From Chryseobacterium sp. PMSZPI (GTDB lineage Bacteria > Bacteroidota > Bacteroidia > Flavobacteriales > Weeksellaceae), in the NCBI RefSeq assembly GCF_002835665.1, contig NZ_PIZV01000056.1, positions 19,310 to 83,309 of the forward strand: a stretch of DNA of 64,000 nucleotides, read 5' to 3'. Each line of letters opens with the position of its first letter. Position 1 is the first letter of the stretch. The notes under the pieces are model-generated. The model worked only from the letters and a program-made list of their open reading frames with translations, had not been told where the DNA came from and did not search any database. The translations under genes were made by a program, and so were the position numbers. Positions 37,311 through 46,179 of the stretch are shown piece after piece.

Positions 37311-37871
37311 ATGAGTTATTGTTTAGCCATCGACGGAATGCAACCCGAAAGCAGAAAGGAACTACACAAAAGATATCATGATAACTATTATGGATTTCCT
37401 ATTCATGATGATAATGAATTGTTTGGAAGGTTGATTTTAGAAATCAATCAGGCAGGTTTAAGTTGGGAAACTGTTTTAAAAAAAGAAGAAAGTTTTAGGA
37501 AAGCTTATCATAATTTCAATATTCAAAAAATTGCTGCATATACGGAAGAAGATCGTGAAAGACTTTTGAACGATAGTGGGATTATCAGAAATAAACTAAA
37601 GGTAAATGCAGCCATTGAAAACGCTAAAACAATTGTTGAACTTCAAGAAGAATTCGGATCCTTTGAAAAATGGCTGGAACATCATCATCCCAAAACACTG
37701 CAAGAGTGGATGAAGCTTTTCAAAAAGACCTTCAAATTTACCGGTGGTGAAATTGTTAATGAATTTCTGATGAGTACGGGATATCTTAGAGGGGCTCATG
37801 CCGAAAGTTGTCCGATTCACACGAAAGTATTGGCCCAAAAACCTTTGTGGAAAGAAAAGGAAGCGAAATAA
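37311..37871 (+). CDS. tag: DNA-3-methyladenine glycosylase I
   Basis: 186 residues. The zinc ligands of Tag are in place (Cys4, His23, His163, Cys167), and LEINQAGLSWETVLKK carries the active-site Glu44 and the Trp that stacks on the base. YHDNYYGFP replaces the usual YHDNEWGVP. It removes 3-methyladenine from DNA in base-excision repair. The gene stands alone. Confidence 0.95.
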   Translation: MSYCLAIDGMQPESRKELHKRYHDNYYGFPIHDDNELFGRLILEINQAGLSWETVLKKEESFRKAYHNFNIQKIAAYTEEDRERLLNDSGIIRNKLKVNAAIENAKTIVELQEEFGSFEKWLEHHHPKTLQEWMKLFKKTFKFTGGEIVNEFLMSTGYLRGAHAESCPIHTKVLAQKPLWKEKEAK

Positions 37872-37923
37872 GTTTTTAAGTTTACATGATATGAAATAAG
37901 CCACAAAAGTTTTGTGGTCAAAA

Positions 37924-38304
37924 TCAATCAGTTTTGTTGTTATCTTTTTCAACAAGTGATTGATGTTCTCTTCCCCATTTTTCAAACGCAAGAATAATAG
38001 GTTTTAATTTATATCCGATCTCTGTAAGTTCATATTCTACTCGTGGAGGAACTTCTGCAAAGATCGTTCTGGTGATAATTTTGTCTTCTTCCAACCGGCG
38101 AAGCTGAAGGGTAAGCATACGTTCGGTGATGTTAGGAAGCTTTTTTCTGAGCTCTCCAAATCTCAATTTCCCATTAATCAGGTAACAGCAGATGGCCAAG
38201 GTCCATTGCCCGCCAATAAGATTAGAAGTATAGACTTCCGGACATTCGCTAGCAAGAACCTTTTTATTAGAGAAATTGGTGGATGTTTCCTTTATTTTGG
38301 TCAT
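37924..38304 (-). CDS. HxlR-family transcriptional regulator
   Basis: 126 residues forming one winged helix: CPEVYTSNLIGGQWTLAICCYL (the HxlR N-terminal Cys and helix), LRFGELRKKLPNITERMLTLQLRRLEEDKII, and PPRVEYELTEIGYKLKP as the wing. The Cys could be redox or electrophile sensing, as in related quinone-responsive regulators. It is divergent from a flavodoxin-fold oxidoreductase gene, the usual arrangement for this regulator and its target. Confidence 0.93.
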   Translation of the reverse strand: MTKIKETSTNFSNKKVLASECPEVYTSNLIGGQWTLAICCYLINGKLRFGELRKKLPNITERMLTLQLRRLEEDKIITRTIFAEVPPRVEYELTEIGYKLKPIILAFEKWGREHQSLVEKDNNKTD

Positions 38305-38305
38305 T

Positions 38306-38359
38306 ACTTACATTTTTTATAGTACCATACAATTGGTAGCTAAGGTACAAAATGTAAGT
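38306..38359. promoter_or_regulatory. Inverted repeat in the HxlR/oxidoreductase divergent promoter
   Basis: ACTTACATTTT (38306-38316) and AAAATGTAAGT (38349-38359) are perfect inverted halves; GTACC (38322-38326) and GGTAC (38344-38348) form an inner pair. This is the most likely regulator binding region. Confidence 0.6.
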
Positions 38360-38368
38360 TATACATTG

Positions 38369-38376
38369 TATTTTTG
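38369..38376 (+). promoter_or_regulatory. -7 element of the oxidoreductase gene
   Basis: TATTTTTG fits TAnnTTTG, 19 bases before the chosen ATG and 10 bases after the operator-like repeat. Confidence 0.5.
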
Positions 38377-38395
38377 TGACAGAAATTTAAACTCA

Positions 38396-38926
38396 ATGAA
38401 GACCTTAATTATTATCATCCATCCGGATATAGAAAAATCAGTAATCAATAAAAAATGGATTGAAGCATTAGCAAAACACCCTGAAAAATATACAATACAT
38501 CAATTATATAAAGCTTATCCCGAAGGAAAAATCGACATTCTTAAAGAACAGCAATTGATGGAATCTTATGATAAAATTGTATTCCAGTTTCCTTTTTACT
38601 GGTTTAGCAGTCCGCCACTTTTAAAACAATGGTTAGATGAAGTGGTTCTGTACGGTTGGGCCTATGGAAGTAATAGCGGATATAAGCTTGAAGGTAAAAA
38701 AATGACCCTGGCGGTTACCACAGGAATTGATGAAGAAGGTTACAGTGCTTCCGGAGAATACAAGTACACTATGAATGAGCTTTTCAGACCTTATGAGCTG
38801 ACCTTTGATTATATAAAAGCAGAATACAAAGAACCCTTTGTCTACTACGGAATAGAAAGAGATTCCTCTGATGAATGGATCGAAAGAAGTGTTCCAATGT
38901 ATTTGGAGTTTATCGATCAATTATAA
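38396..38926 (+). CDS. NAD(P)H quinone oxidoreductase-like flavoprotein (MdaB/KefF type)
   Basis: 176 residues from the ATG at 38396; the longer frame from 38276 would run through the promoter and operator. KTLIIIIHPDIEKSVINKKW is the flavodoxin-fold start, and FQFPFYWFSSPPLLKQWLDEVV the FMN-binding and substrate region. It should reduce quinones or nitro compounds with two electrons. Probably the target of the divergent HxlR regulator. Confidence 0.9.
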   Translation: MKTLIIIIHPDIEKSVINKKWIEALAKHPEKYTIHQLYKAYPEGKIDILKEQQLMESYDKIVFQFPFYWFSSPPLLKQWLDEVVLYGWAYGSNSGYKLEGKKMTLAVTTGIDEEGYSASGEYKYTMNELFRPYELTFDYIKAEYKEPFVYYGIERDSSDEWIERSVPMYLEFIDQL

Positions 38927-38944
38927 GATCTGTAATAAAATTTG

Positions 38945-38994
38945 AAGAGGGGTATCTTAAAAGCCAAATTACCTGACTTTTGAGCCCTCTTTTT
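38945..38994. terminator. Bidirectional terminator
   Basis: AGAGGG near 38947 pairs with CCCTCT near 38985, and TTAAAAG pairs with CTTTTGA inside, followed by a T run. It separates convergent genes. Confidence 0.6.
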
Positions 38995-38998
38995 ATTT

Positions 38999-40585
38999 TT
39001 ATCCCACCGTTGGTGTATCCTCTTCCTTCAATATTTTCTTTTCCTTCATAGAAAGCAGCATTCTTTCGTATTTATATTTTTCCCAATCAAACTGATTGAG
39101 GAAATCCAAGGCAGCCTGAAAACCTCTGTTGAAGAGATCCTCTTTTTCTTCTTTTTTCATAAAGAAATTCAGCCAGCTGCTCGTTCCGCAATTAATGGTT
39201 TGTATACTATATAAGCGGTAAAAACTATGTTTGGTAAGAAAAGTTTTATCGTTAAAGCCTTTTAGAGTATTGATGATGTTTCCAGCATAAGTAAAAGGCG
39301 TTTTCATGATTTCTTCACTGGTTTTTCCTCTTTCCGAAAGAATATCGGAATCACTGGTTAATTGTACTGCAAAAAGCGGCAGTCTTGGATGGAAGACTTC
39401 ATCAGCATGAAAAAGATCAATAGGAAAGTTGGAAATACTGCCCCCGTCAATAAAAATACCAACCGGATTAATATCTTCCTTTTTAGTATTCAACCAGAAT
39501 TTCCATGCGTATTTTACAGAATCTTCCTCTTTATTGATTCTTTTCTGAAAGGGTTCAAAAAAGAAAGGAACAGACATGGAGGCCCTTACAAACTCGGCAG
39601 GACTGGTATGTTTTAATTCTTCTTCTGACCAATATAAATTGGCCATTGTAGGAAGCTCTACTTTTATTTTAGCATTGATATCTGTAGTAATGACTACATA
39701 CTCGGATCTTAATTGATAAAAAGGGTTGTTTTTATAATAATCATTATTCGCTGCACTGTCATAAAAAATTTTATACCTGGTCTGATCGATGTGTTCCAGA
39801 TTTTTGGTTTTAATTTTTTCGATGCTTTGGAGCGTTATGGTATAATACTCTTGTTTGTTTCCATAACGGTAATTGAGGTTAAGGTCATATTCTTTGCGAA
39901 TAAACTTTTCATTAAGGCTGGCGACTGTTTTTATTCCAAAACCATCCAATGCGTTTTGCATGGTGTTTAGAAATACGGTTCCGGGATTCAATCCGCTATT
40001 CTCCTTTCTGAAGTTATTGTAAAGCTTTTTGATGCAAAAAAATAAAATGATAGCAGGAATCAAGGGAATAAGAAACATCAGTTTGGCATTGAATGTCGTT
40101 TCTGAAGGAATAACAAAAGGAGTTGCAACCAAAATAGCAATAAATATCGCGATAATAATCGCATTAATTTTAAAGAAATTTTTGTTGTTCAGCATCGCAT
40201 GAAGGGTCGTTTTTACATATGTCTTTCCATCCATGAAATCTGCGAAATCCCAATTGAACAAAATATCCTTAATCACATCACTCTTAGCATCTTCTTTTGT
40301 TCTGCAAGCTGCGATAAGCATTGTATTGATCGCTCCTGCACTCGTTCCCGCTACTTTTAAAAAACGAATTCCAAAGACTTCCAATCCATAAAGATAACCT
40401 ACCAGAGCACTTCCCCAAACACCACCTCCTTCCTGTACAAATTCTACATACTGATGACCGTATTCATCCAGAAGATCCGAAAATTCTTTAGATGAAATCT
40501 TTTGATGTAAAGCAGCAAGCTTATCCTTGGAATTCTTTGAAAGAGAAGGGTCTTCCAGGATTTTATAAAGGTCTTCAGTTTTCAT
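38999..40585 (-). CDS. Patatin-like phospholipase
   Basis: 528 residues from the ATG at 40585. GGGVWGSAL (53-61) is the oxyanion hole, GTSAG (80-84) holds nucleophile Ser82, and DGG (380-382) the catalytic Asp. Two membrane helices (about 140-160 and 169-185) interrupt the catalytic domain, so it is probably anchored in the inner membrane. It should release fatty acids from phospholipids. Single gene with a shared hairpin at its end. Confidence 0.93.
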   Translation of the reverse strand: MKTEDLYKILEDPSLSKNSKDKLAALHQKISSKEFSDLLDEYGHQYVEFVQEGGGVWGSALVGYLYGLEVFGIRFLKVAGTSAGAINTMLIAACRTKEDAKSDVIKDILFNWDFADFMDGKTYVKTTLHAMLNNKNFFKINAIIIAIFIAILVATPFVIPSETTFNAKLMFLIPLIPAIILFFCIKKLYNNFRKENSGLNPGTVFLNTMQNALDGFGIKTVASLNEKFIRKEYDLNLNYRYGNKQEYYTITLQSIEKIKTKNLEHIDQTRYKIFYDSAANNDYYKNNPFYQLRSEYVVITTDINAKIKVELPTMANLYWSEEELKHTSPAEFVRASMSVPFFFEPFQKRINKEEDSVKYAWKFWLNTKKEDINPVGIFIDGGSISNFPIDLFHADEVFHPRLPLFAVQLTSDSDILSERGKTSEEIMKTPFTYAGNIINTLKGFNDKTFLTKHSFYRLYSIQTINCGTSSWLNFFMKKEEKEDLFNRGFQAALDFLNQFDWEKYKYERMLLSMKEKKILKEEDTPTVG

Positions 40586-40751
40586 AGTATTGTTATGATG
40601 TGGTGATGGCAAAGCCCTTTCATCTCTCGTCATCAAGAACCGTAGATGAAGCAGTCTCTAAATTAATATTTATTTATGAACTTAGGAACAATTCACTAAT
40701 TATTAGTTGCAGATAATATTTTTGCTAGCATGCTTTGGTCAAAAAATACAA

Positions 40752-41190
40752 ACCACAAAAGTCACAAAAGAATTAAAACACTTAAGTAATTTTTAAGTTT
40801 AAAACTTTATGTATAGAAGTTCACATAAGTTTAAAAAATCAAAGATTTTTAAGTAGATCAGCTTTATTAGTTTAATCTGCGAGCAAAAACATCTGTGCAG
40901 ATTCGTGTTATCTGTGGGAAACCAAACCACAAAAGTCACAAAAGAATTAAGCACTTAAGTAATTTTTTAAGTTTAAAGCTTTATGCATAGAAGTTCACAT
41001 AAGTTTTAAAAATCAAAGATTTTTAAGTAGATCAACTTTATCAGTTTAATCTGCGAGCAAAAACATCTGTGTAGATTCGTGTTATCTGTGGGAAAACCAA
41101 ACCACAAAAGTCACAAAAAAATTAGAGCACTTAAGTTTTAAAAATCAAGGATTTTTTATTATAATCATCTGCGAAATCAGCAAAATTAGC
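40752..41190. repeat. 174-175 bp tandem repeat (two full copies and a third partial)
   Basis: ACCACAAAAGTCACAAAA starts at 40752, 40926 and 41101 (periods 174 and 175). Each full unit has CACTTAAGT, TAGAAGTTCACATAAG, AAAAATCAAAGATTTTTAAG, TAATCTGCGAGCAAAAACATC and TTATCTGTGGGAAA, the same word order as the 186-bp family at 4271. No gene is seen in 40586-41246. Confidence 0.88.
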
Positions 41191-41246
41191 GAGAGATGAA
41201 ATCTTTAGCGTCTTAAAAAATAATATACGATCGTATACCTACAAAA

Positions 41247-42146
41247 TTACCACTGTCTGCGTCTCACATAAATAAACGTACTGATCACTACTGTCGCCAT
41301 TACCCCTAATGTGATAAAATAACCGTGCTTATGATGAAGTTCCGGCATATTTTCAAAGTTCATTCCATACACACCGGCAATAAAAGTTATTGGTAAAAAG
41401 TAAACGGAATAGATTGCCAAGACTTTCATGACCTGGTTAGCCTTTTGATCCGAAAGAGCCAAAAACATGGAGATAAGGTTGGTAATCTGTATATTTAAAT
41501 GATCAAAATCCGCAACCACATCCTTGTGTTTATCTTTTAAATCCACAATTTCGGAATCCTGTAAATCCAATAATTTGAATTTATCAATGGCATCCGTCGA
41601 AATTACCAATACCCGGGAATTCAATCCAGATTTTCGTTTTAGTTTATACAATCTTCGAATCTGGCTTGTATGATTGGTATTTTTAAGGAAAATTTCATTT
41701 TCAATATTATCCATGGTTTCCAGTAAACTTACTGATTCGTCATCAAAACTTTTCATGATCAATATGGCAATCATTAAAGCTATTTTTTGAGGACTAGCAT
41801 CTTCCTGTACCATAGAAAGCCTCTTTTTGGTCTCCGTGATACTTCGGGTTTTCATCCTGTGAATGGTAATAATCGTATTACCCAGTAGGAAAATTCCTAT
41901 CTTGGTACTGATATCACTAATGGTGTTAAGGTTTTTCCTTTCCAGTTCTGTACTTTCACGGAGTAAGAAAAATTTTACATTTCCGTCTTCTTCATATTTA
42001 GGGAGATGATTAGGGTCTATGGTATCTTCTAAAAGAAGATTATTAATCTCATATCTTTCATGAAGAAATTTCAGGTCTTCTGCTGTAGGAGACTCTACAT
42101 CTACCCATTCACATTGGGAGCTTCTGTATATCGTATCAATTGGCAT
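41247..42146 (-). CDS. CorA-family divalent cation transporter
   Basis: 299 residues. A long soluble N-terminal domain is followed by two membrane helices (about 242-260 and 276-294). The family signature YGMNFENMPEL sits between them (GMN at 261-263). It should carry Mg or a related divalent ion (Co or Ni possible). Single gene, divergent from fabH. Confidence 0.95.
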   Translation of the reverse strand: MPIDTIYRSSQCEWVDVESPTAEDLKFLHERYEINNLLLEDTIDPNHLPKYEEDGNVKFFLLRESTELERKNLNTISDISTKIGIFLLGNTIITIHRMKTRSITETKKRLSMVQEDASPQKIALMIAILIMKSFDDESVSLLETMDNIENEIFLKNTNHTSQIRRLYKLKRKSGLNSRVLVISTDAIDKFKLLDLQDSEIVDLKDKHKDVVADFDHLNIQITNLISMFLALSDQKANQVMKVLAIYSVYFLPITFIAGVYGMNFENMPELHHKHGYFITLGVMATVVISTFIYVRRRQW

Positions 42147-42193
42147 AAAGTAAAAATACTAATATTTTGAAATACTATGTTTTAAATAAGTTT

Positions 42194-42201
42194 TATCTTT
42201 G
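42194..42201 (+). promoter_or_regulatory. -7 element of fabH
   Basis: TATCTTTG lies 18 bases before the fabH ATG; TTTG at 42166-42169 is 24 bases upstream of it, a slightly long spacing. Confidence 0.5.
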
Positions 42202-42219
42202 CCAAAATTAAAAAACTAT

Positions 42220-43242
42220 ATGATTAAAAGTACAATAAAAGGAGTCGGATTTTATGTTCCAGATAACGTTGTTACAAATGATGATCTAGCTAAACTAATG
42301 ACTACTAATGATGAATGGATCACAGAAAGAACAGGTATCAAGGAGAGAAGACATAGAAAAAACAGATATGATTCTCAGGAAACCAGTGCTTATTTAGGAT
42401 ATAAGGCTGCTGAAAAAGCAATTCAGAATGCAGGTCTTACTTCAAAAGACATCGATTACATTGTTTTTGCAACACTTTCTCCGGATTATTATTTTCCAGG
42501 ATGTGGAGTTTTACTTCAGGATATGTTAGGATGTGATACTATCGGAGCTTTGGATGTCAGAAATCAATGTTCAGGATTTGTATATTCTATGAGTGTGGCC
42601 AATGCATTTATTAAGTCCGGAACTTACAAGAATATTCTTGTTGTAGGTGCGGAAGTCCATTCTTTCGGATTGGATTTTTCTGATGAAGGTAGAGGGGTTT
42701 CTGTCATTTTTGGTGATGGTGCCGGAGCTATTGTTCTTTCTGCAACAGAAGATGATAATGCAGGGGACGTTCTGGCTGTAAATATGCATTCTGAAGGAAA
42801 ATATGCAGATGATCTTTGTACCCAATTCCCTGGTTCTAAATTCGGTTGGAGCGACAGAATGAGAAAAGACCCTGAAAATGTTACCAATAAAGAAGTATAT
42901 CCGATCATGAATGGAAATTTTGTATTCAAACATGCAGTGACAAGATTCCCGGAAACCATGATGGAAGCTTTGAATAAAGCCGGAAAAACGATTGAAGATC
43001 TTGATATGTTTATTCCACATCAGGCGAATTTGAGAATAGCTCAGTTTGTTCAGGAAAAATTCGGACTACCCAATGAAAAAGTTTTCAATAATATCCAGAA
43101 ATACGGAAATACAACAGCTGCTTCTATTCCGATTGCTTTAAGTGAAGCGATTGAACAAGGTAAAATCAAAAGAGGAGACCTTGTCCTTCTTTCAGCCTTT
43201 GGAAGTGGATTCACTTGGGGAAGTGTTTTATTTGAATACTAA
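42220..43242 (+). CDS. fabH: 3-oxoacyl-ACP synthase III
   Basis: 340 residues from the ATG at 42220. The catalytic triad is present: Cys117 in NQCSGF, His267 in FIPHQAN and Asn297 in KYGNTTAAS. An earlier in-frame ATG at 42199 lies on the promoter and is rejected. It condenses an acyl-CoA starter with malonyl-ACP; in this group branched starters are usual. Single gene. Confidence 0.95.
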   Translation: MIKSTIKGVGFYVPDNVVTNDDLAKLMTTNDEWITERTGIKERRHRKNRYDSQETSAYLGYKAAEKAIQNAGLTSKDIDYIVFATLSPDYYFPGCGVLLQDMLGCDTIGALDVRNQCSGFVYSMSVANAFIKSGTYKNILVVGAEVHSFGLDFSDEGRGVSVIFGDGAGAIVLSATEDDNAGDVLAVNMHSEGKYADDLCTQFPGSKFGWSDRMRKDPENVTNKEVYPIMNGNFVFKHAVTRFPETMMEALNKAGKTIEDLDMFIPHQANLRIAQFVQEKFGLPNEKVFNNIQKYGNTTAASIPIALSEAIEQGKIKRGDLVLLSAFGSGFTWGSVLFEY

Positions 43243-43262
43243 TCTCTTTATAATATATAATG

Positions 43263-43292
43263 AAAAGCGGGCATTTTTGTTCGCTTTTTTTA
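43263..43292 (+). terminator. Terminator of fabH
   Basis: AAAAGCG (43263-43269) pairs with CGCTTTT (43282-43288) and runs into Ts. Confidence 0.7.
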
Positions 43293-43367
43293 TTTGTAGC
43301 ATTAATTGGATATTGTTTGTCAATATACTTGTTATGATTTTGTAATATACTTCTATACAGTTTGTTA

Positions 43368-43396
43368 TTGTTTTTTATGCTTGAAATTTAATTTTG
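43368..43396 (+). promoter_or_regulatory. Promoter of the collar-like protein gene
   Basis: TTG (43368-43370), 18 bases, TAATTTTG (43389-43396). The ATG is 20 bases further. Confidence 0.6.
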
Positions 43397-43416
43397 TATA
43401 ACTAATAAGAAAAACC

Positions 43417-44307
43417 ATGAAAAAGAAAAGTTTATTACCTTGTTTGTTATTGGCACAGGCTTTATTTGGTCAGATAGGTCTTAATACCAATGTTCCAAAA
43501 TCAACACTTGATGTTGTTGCAAAGACAACGGATGGCAGCAAACCGGAAGGGTTTATTGCTCCGCGGCTCACCGGTGATCAGATTAAAGCAGGAGATGCAC
43601 AGTATACCACCGATCAGAAAGGGAATATGGTGTATGCAACATCGGAAGTAGGTATACCCTCAGCAAAAACAATGAATATTCAGTCCGAAGGTTATTATTA
43701 TTTTGATGGAAAAGTATGGCAAAGTATGCAATCCCGACCCGGTTTGTTTACAACGTATCATGTAGGGGACATAAAAAATTCTCTACAGATAACAGATCAT
43801 GACAATTGGTATTTATTAAATGGAAGGCAGGTTTCTTCACTTCCGACAAATGCTCAGTCTGCAGCTAATTTTTTAGGATTTACCATTAATATTCCTGATG
43901 CAACAGACAGAGTTTTGAAAACAAAAAGTATAATAGAAAATCTTGGTGATATTGGAGGTACTAATGTGCTGAAGCTGACCCAAGCTAATTTACCTGCTGT
44001 CAACCTGTCCGGAATTGTATCAGGGACAACAGCGGATGCAGGGAGTCATAATCATGCTGCAGGAGCAGGTGGCTTTCTGCTGGGAGGAACTACGGTAGGT
44101 AATAATGGTACCGGAAATTTAGTAGGTAATGCACCGAACAATGCTGCCTGGGGAGGAATTGGATCATTGCCGAATACTGCTGTTGGCGGTGTCCATAATC
44201 ATAACTTTTCAGCTACGGCCAATGTTCCGACAGGAGGGTCTTCCCAAGCATTGGATAATAGATCAGCCTATCTGACTGTGAATACTTTTATATACTTAGG
44301 ACAATAA
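43417..44307 (+). CDS. Exported protein with phage tail-collar-like C-terminal region
   Basis: 296 residues with signal peptide MKKKSLLPCLLLAQALFGQ. IGLNTNVPKSTLDV just after it is a common start of flavobacterial surface proteins. Residues about 112-190 contain a GDIKNSLQ..WYLLNGRQVS region like tail-collar domains, followed by a His/Gly-rich part (SHNHAAGAGG, VGGVHNHNF) as in tail fibre tips. Probably a surface or secreted protein, not a phage gene: no other phage genes lie nearby. A MITE-like element begins 32 bases after its stop. Confidence 0.7.
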   Translation: MKKKSLLPCLLLAQALFGQIGLNTNVPKSTLDVVAKTTDGSKPEGFIAPRLTGDQIKAGDAQYTTDQKGNMVYATSEVGIPSAKTMNIQSEGYYYFDGKVWQSMQSRPGLFTTYHVGDIKNSLQITDHDNWYLLNGRQVSSLPTNAQSAANFLGFTINIPDATDRVLKTKSIIENLGDIGGTNVLKLTQANLPAVNLSGIVSGTTADAGSHNHAAGAGGFLLGGTTVGNNGTGNLVGNAPNNAAWGGIGSLPNTAVGGVHNHNFSATANVPTGGSSQALDNRSAYLTVNTFIYLGQ

Positions 44308-44338
44308 TAATCCTCGATCTATATACATATTTTTAAAT

Positions 44339-44664
44339 GGATCAAGAGCAAGAGTTGTGGGGCTTAGAAATTTAGATCTGTTTAATTTTAAAATTTCACG
44401 CAAAGGATTTCTATTATCCGGTGTTGTATTTTAGGAAGCGAAGACTGAATCAATTGTATTGATTCTTTCTAAGCGTACGTATATCTACATCGCTTCATCA
44501 GCGACTTTTGTCGCTTTCTTAGCTCCCTTATTAATAATGAATTGAATCTTGTCTTTGCGTTTAAATCAAATTTCAGTATAAAGCTTAGAGGAGTAAAAAG
44601 ATAATTCTTTTTTTCTTCAGATTAACTAATTTTTTATCTAGTCCCCAAGTTTTGCAACTGATCC
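44339..44664 (+). mobile_element. MITE-like element, copy 2 (326 bp)
   Basis: Starts GGATCAAGAGCAAGAGTTG and ends CAAGTTTTGCAACTGATCC, which are inverted relatives of each other. Same length and close identity to the inverted copy at 32980-33305. The left flank TTTTAAAT and right flank TTTTAAAC may be a target duplication of about 7 bases. No ORF. Only 32 bases after one gene's stop and 17 bases before the next terminator. Confidence 0.8.
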
Positions 44665-44680
44665 TTTTAAACACAAAATA

Positions 44681-44719
44681 AAAGAGGCAGTCTCTTAGAT
44701 TTGATGAGACTGCCTCTTT
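44681..44719 (-). terminator. Terminator of the thioredoxin-TPR gene
   Basis: AAAGAGGCAGTCTC (44681-44694) and GAGACTGCCTCTTT (44706-44719) are perfect inverted arms of 14 bases. Confidence 0.88.
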
Positions 44720-44723
44720 GTAC

Positions 44724-45884
44724 TTAAAGACTTTTTAATAATTTTTCAGTATCAGAAGAATCCTGTTTTGAGCTTTTTGCAAGCTCTATAGATTTCTGAG
44801 CCCATATCTTCGCATTTTTCTTATCTCCGATTTTATTGTAAAGATTGGCCAACGTATCCGTATTGGCATAATTCTGATCTTTCTTTACAGATTCTTGTGC
44901 CCAGATAATCGCTTTTGCAAGAGAAGCTTTATTATCTACATTTTCAAAGAAATTCCATGCCAGAGAATTTAGCTCTTCAGAGCTTGCGGCAGAAGTATCT
45001 TCATACAGTTCCATGATTAATTTTTCATAAGCAGGAATATCCTTGTTCTTTAAAGCTCTGTTTGCTTTCATTCTTTTTAGAATCTTGCCTGCTTCCTCTT
45101 TGCTTAGGAATTTTTGAGTTTCAGTCATGAAGTAGTTATCATCCCAGATTTTTGTATCCGGATTATAAGCTTTTTTAGCAACGGTATTCAGTTTGATATT
45201 TTTGTCAAGCTTGTTATAATTATCTTCAGGGATGAACTTTACAATATCGGCTTTCTTGTCCTGGAACATTTTGTATAAAGGAGTATCTGTGCTTTGTGCT
45301 CCTGCAAGTAACAACTGAACATCCTCCTGATCCAAGTTTGTTTTTTGTTCAAAATAACGGTTTAGAACTCTACCGGAGAAATCGGCATCGTTATAAATTG
45401 TAAGTATTGCAAGATTCTTTAAAAACTCAGGGTTTTTTTCTCCTTTTTCAAACTGCTGTTTTAATGAAGTAAGCCTTTTGGTAGGATCTTCGGCATCTTT
45501 AGCAAACTGGATAAAGTCTTTTTCCTCCACATATCCTAATGTCCTGTGTATTGCTTCACCATTTCCGTCAATGAATAAATAGGTAGGAAATGCTTTTACA
45601 TTGTATTTTTTTGCGAGCTCAACTCCTTCTCCTTTTTCCATATCAATTTTAGCATTGATAAAGTGAGAATTATAATAATCACCTACTGTCTGTAGTGGAA
45701 AGATGTTTTTTGCCATAAGCTTACAAGGGCCACACCATGATGCATAAGCATCTACAAAGACCAGCTTGTTTTCTTTTTTCGCCTTAGCCAGAATAGTGGC
45801 AAAGTTACTGTCTTCAAATTTGATTCCTTGGGCCAATGCAAGGGCTCCTATAAATAAAGAAGAAAATAGTGTTATTTTTTTCAT
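44724..45884 (-). CDS. Periplasmic thioredoxin-fold protein with C-terminal helical repeats
   Basis: 386 residues with signal peptide MKKITLFSSLFIGALALAQ. The thioredoxin domain (about 22-130) has WCGPCK (Cys51, Cys54) and a cis-Pro in VKAFPTYLF. The C-terminal 250 residues are helical, with TPR-like units near the end (ANTDTLANLYNKIGDKKNAKIWAQKSIELAK). It likely acts as a periplasmic thiol oxidoreductase. Single gene with a TACATTTG -7 element 20 bases upstream. Confidence 0.88.
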   Translation of the reverse strand: MKKITLFSSLFIGALALAQGIKFEDSNFATILAKAKKENKLVFVDAYASWCGPCKLMAKNIFPLQTVGDYYNSHFINAKIDMEKGEGVELAKKYNVKAFPTYLFIDGNGEAIHRTLGYVEEKDFIQFAKDAEDPTKRLTSLKQQFEKGEKNPEFLKNLAILTIYNDADFSGRVLNRYFEQKTNLDQEDVQLLLAGAQSTDTPLYKMFQDKKADIVKFIPEDNYNKLDKNIKLNTVAKKAYNPDTKIWDDNYFMTETQKFLSKEEAGKILKRMKANRALKNKDIPAYEKLIMELYEDTSAASSEELNSLAWNFFENVDNKASLAKAIIWAQESVKKDQNYANTDTLANLYNKIGDKKNAKIWAQKSIELAKSSKQDSSDTEKLLKSL

Positions 45885-45903
45885 AAAAACTTTTTATTCA
45901 TTG

Positions 45904-45911
45904 CAAATGTA
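45904..45911 (-). promoter_or_regulatory. -7 element of the thioredoxin-TPR gene
   Basis: CAAATGTA reads TACATTTG on the minus strand, a full TAnnTTTG match. Confidence 0.45.
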
Positions 45912-46106
45912 ATAAATATGATGACATTAGAATCGTTTATATTTAAAATAATTGCATAAAAGCTTTGTATTTCATGAATATGTGTTTTGTAGAAGAAAAA
46001 GAATAATTTATTATTTATATCTTGTTATTAAAATAAACATATCCTCTATTCATGATTTAAATAATTAAATTACAGGATAATATTTTAATAAAAAGTAAAA
46101 TATTAG

Positions 46107-46114
46107 TAATTTTG
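46107..46114 (+). promoter_or_regulatory. -7 element upstream of the TPR-AraC regulator
   Basis: TAATTTTG fits TAnnTTTG, 65 bases before the ATG. The rest of 45912-46179 is AT-rich and shows nothing else. Confidence 0.4.
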
Positions 46115-46179
46115 TAAAAAACAAAAAGACACCCGTGAAAAGATGATGAGTTATTATAAAATAATAATTTATTTTTTTT

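Noticed and set aside
37901..37917. Terminator after tag
   Set aside because: CCACAAAA/TTTTGTGG leaves only a one-base loop and no T tract follows; it resembles a fragment of the CACAAAAG repeat family.
42571..43020. 149-codon minus-strand frame over fabH
   Set aside because: Opposite strand of fabH, which carries its full catalytic triad.
43417..44307. Prophage remnant suggested by the collar-like protein
   Set aside because: It has a bacterial signal peptide and its neighbours are housekeeping genes; no other phage gene is present.
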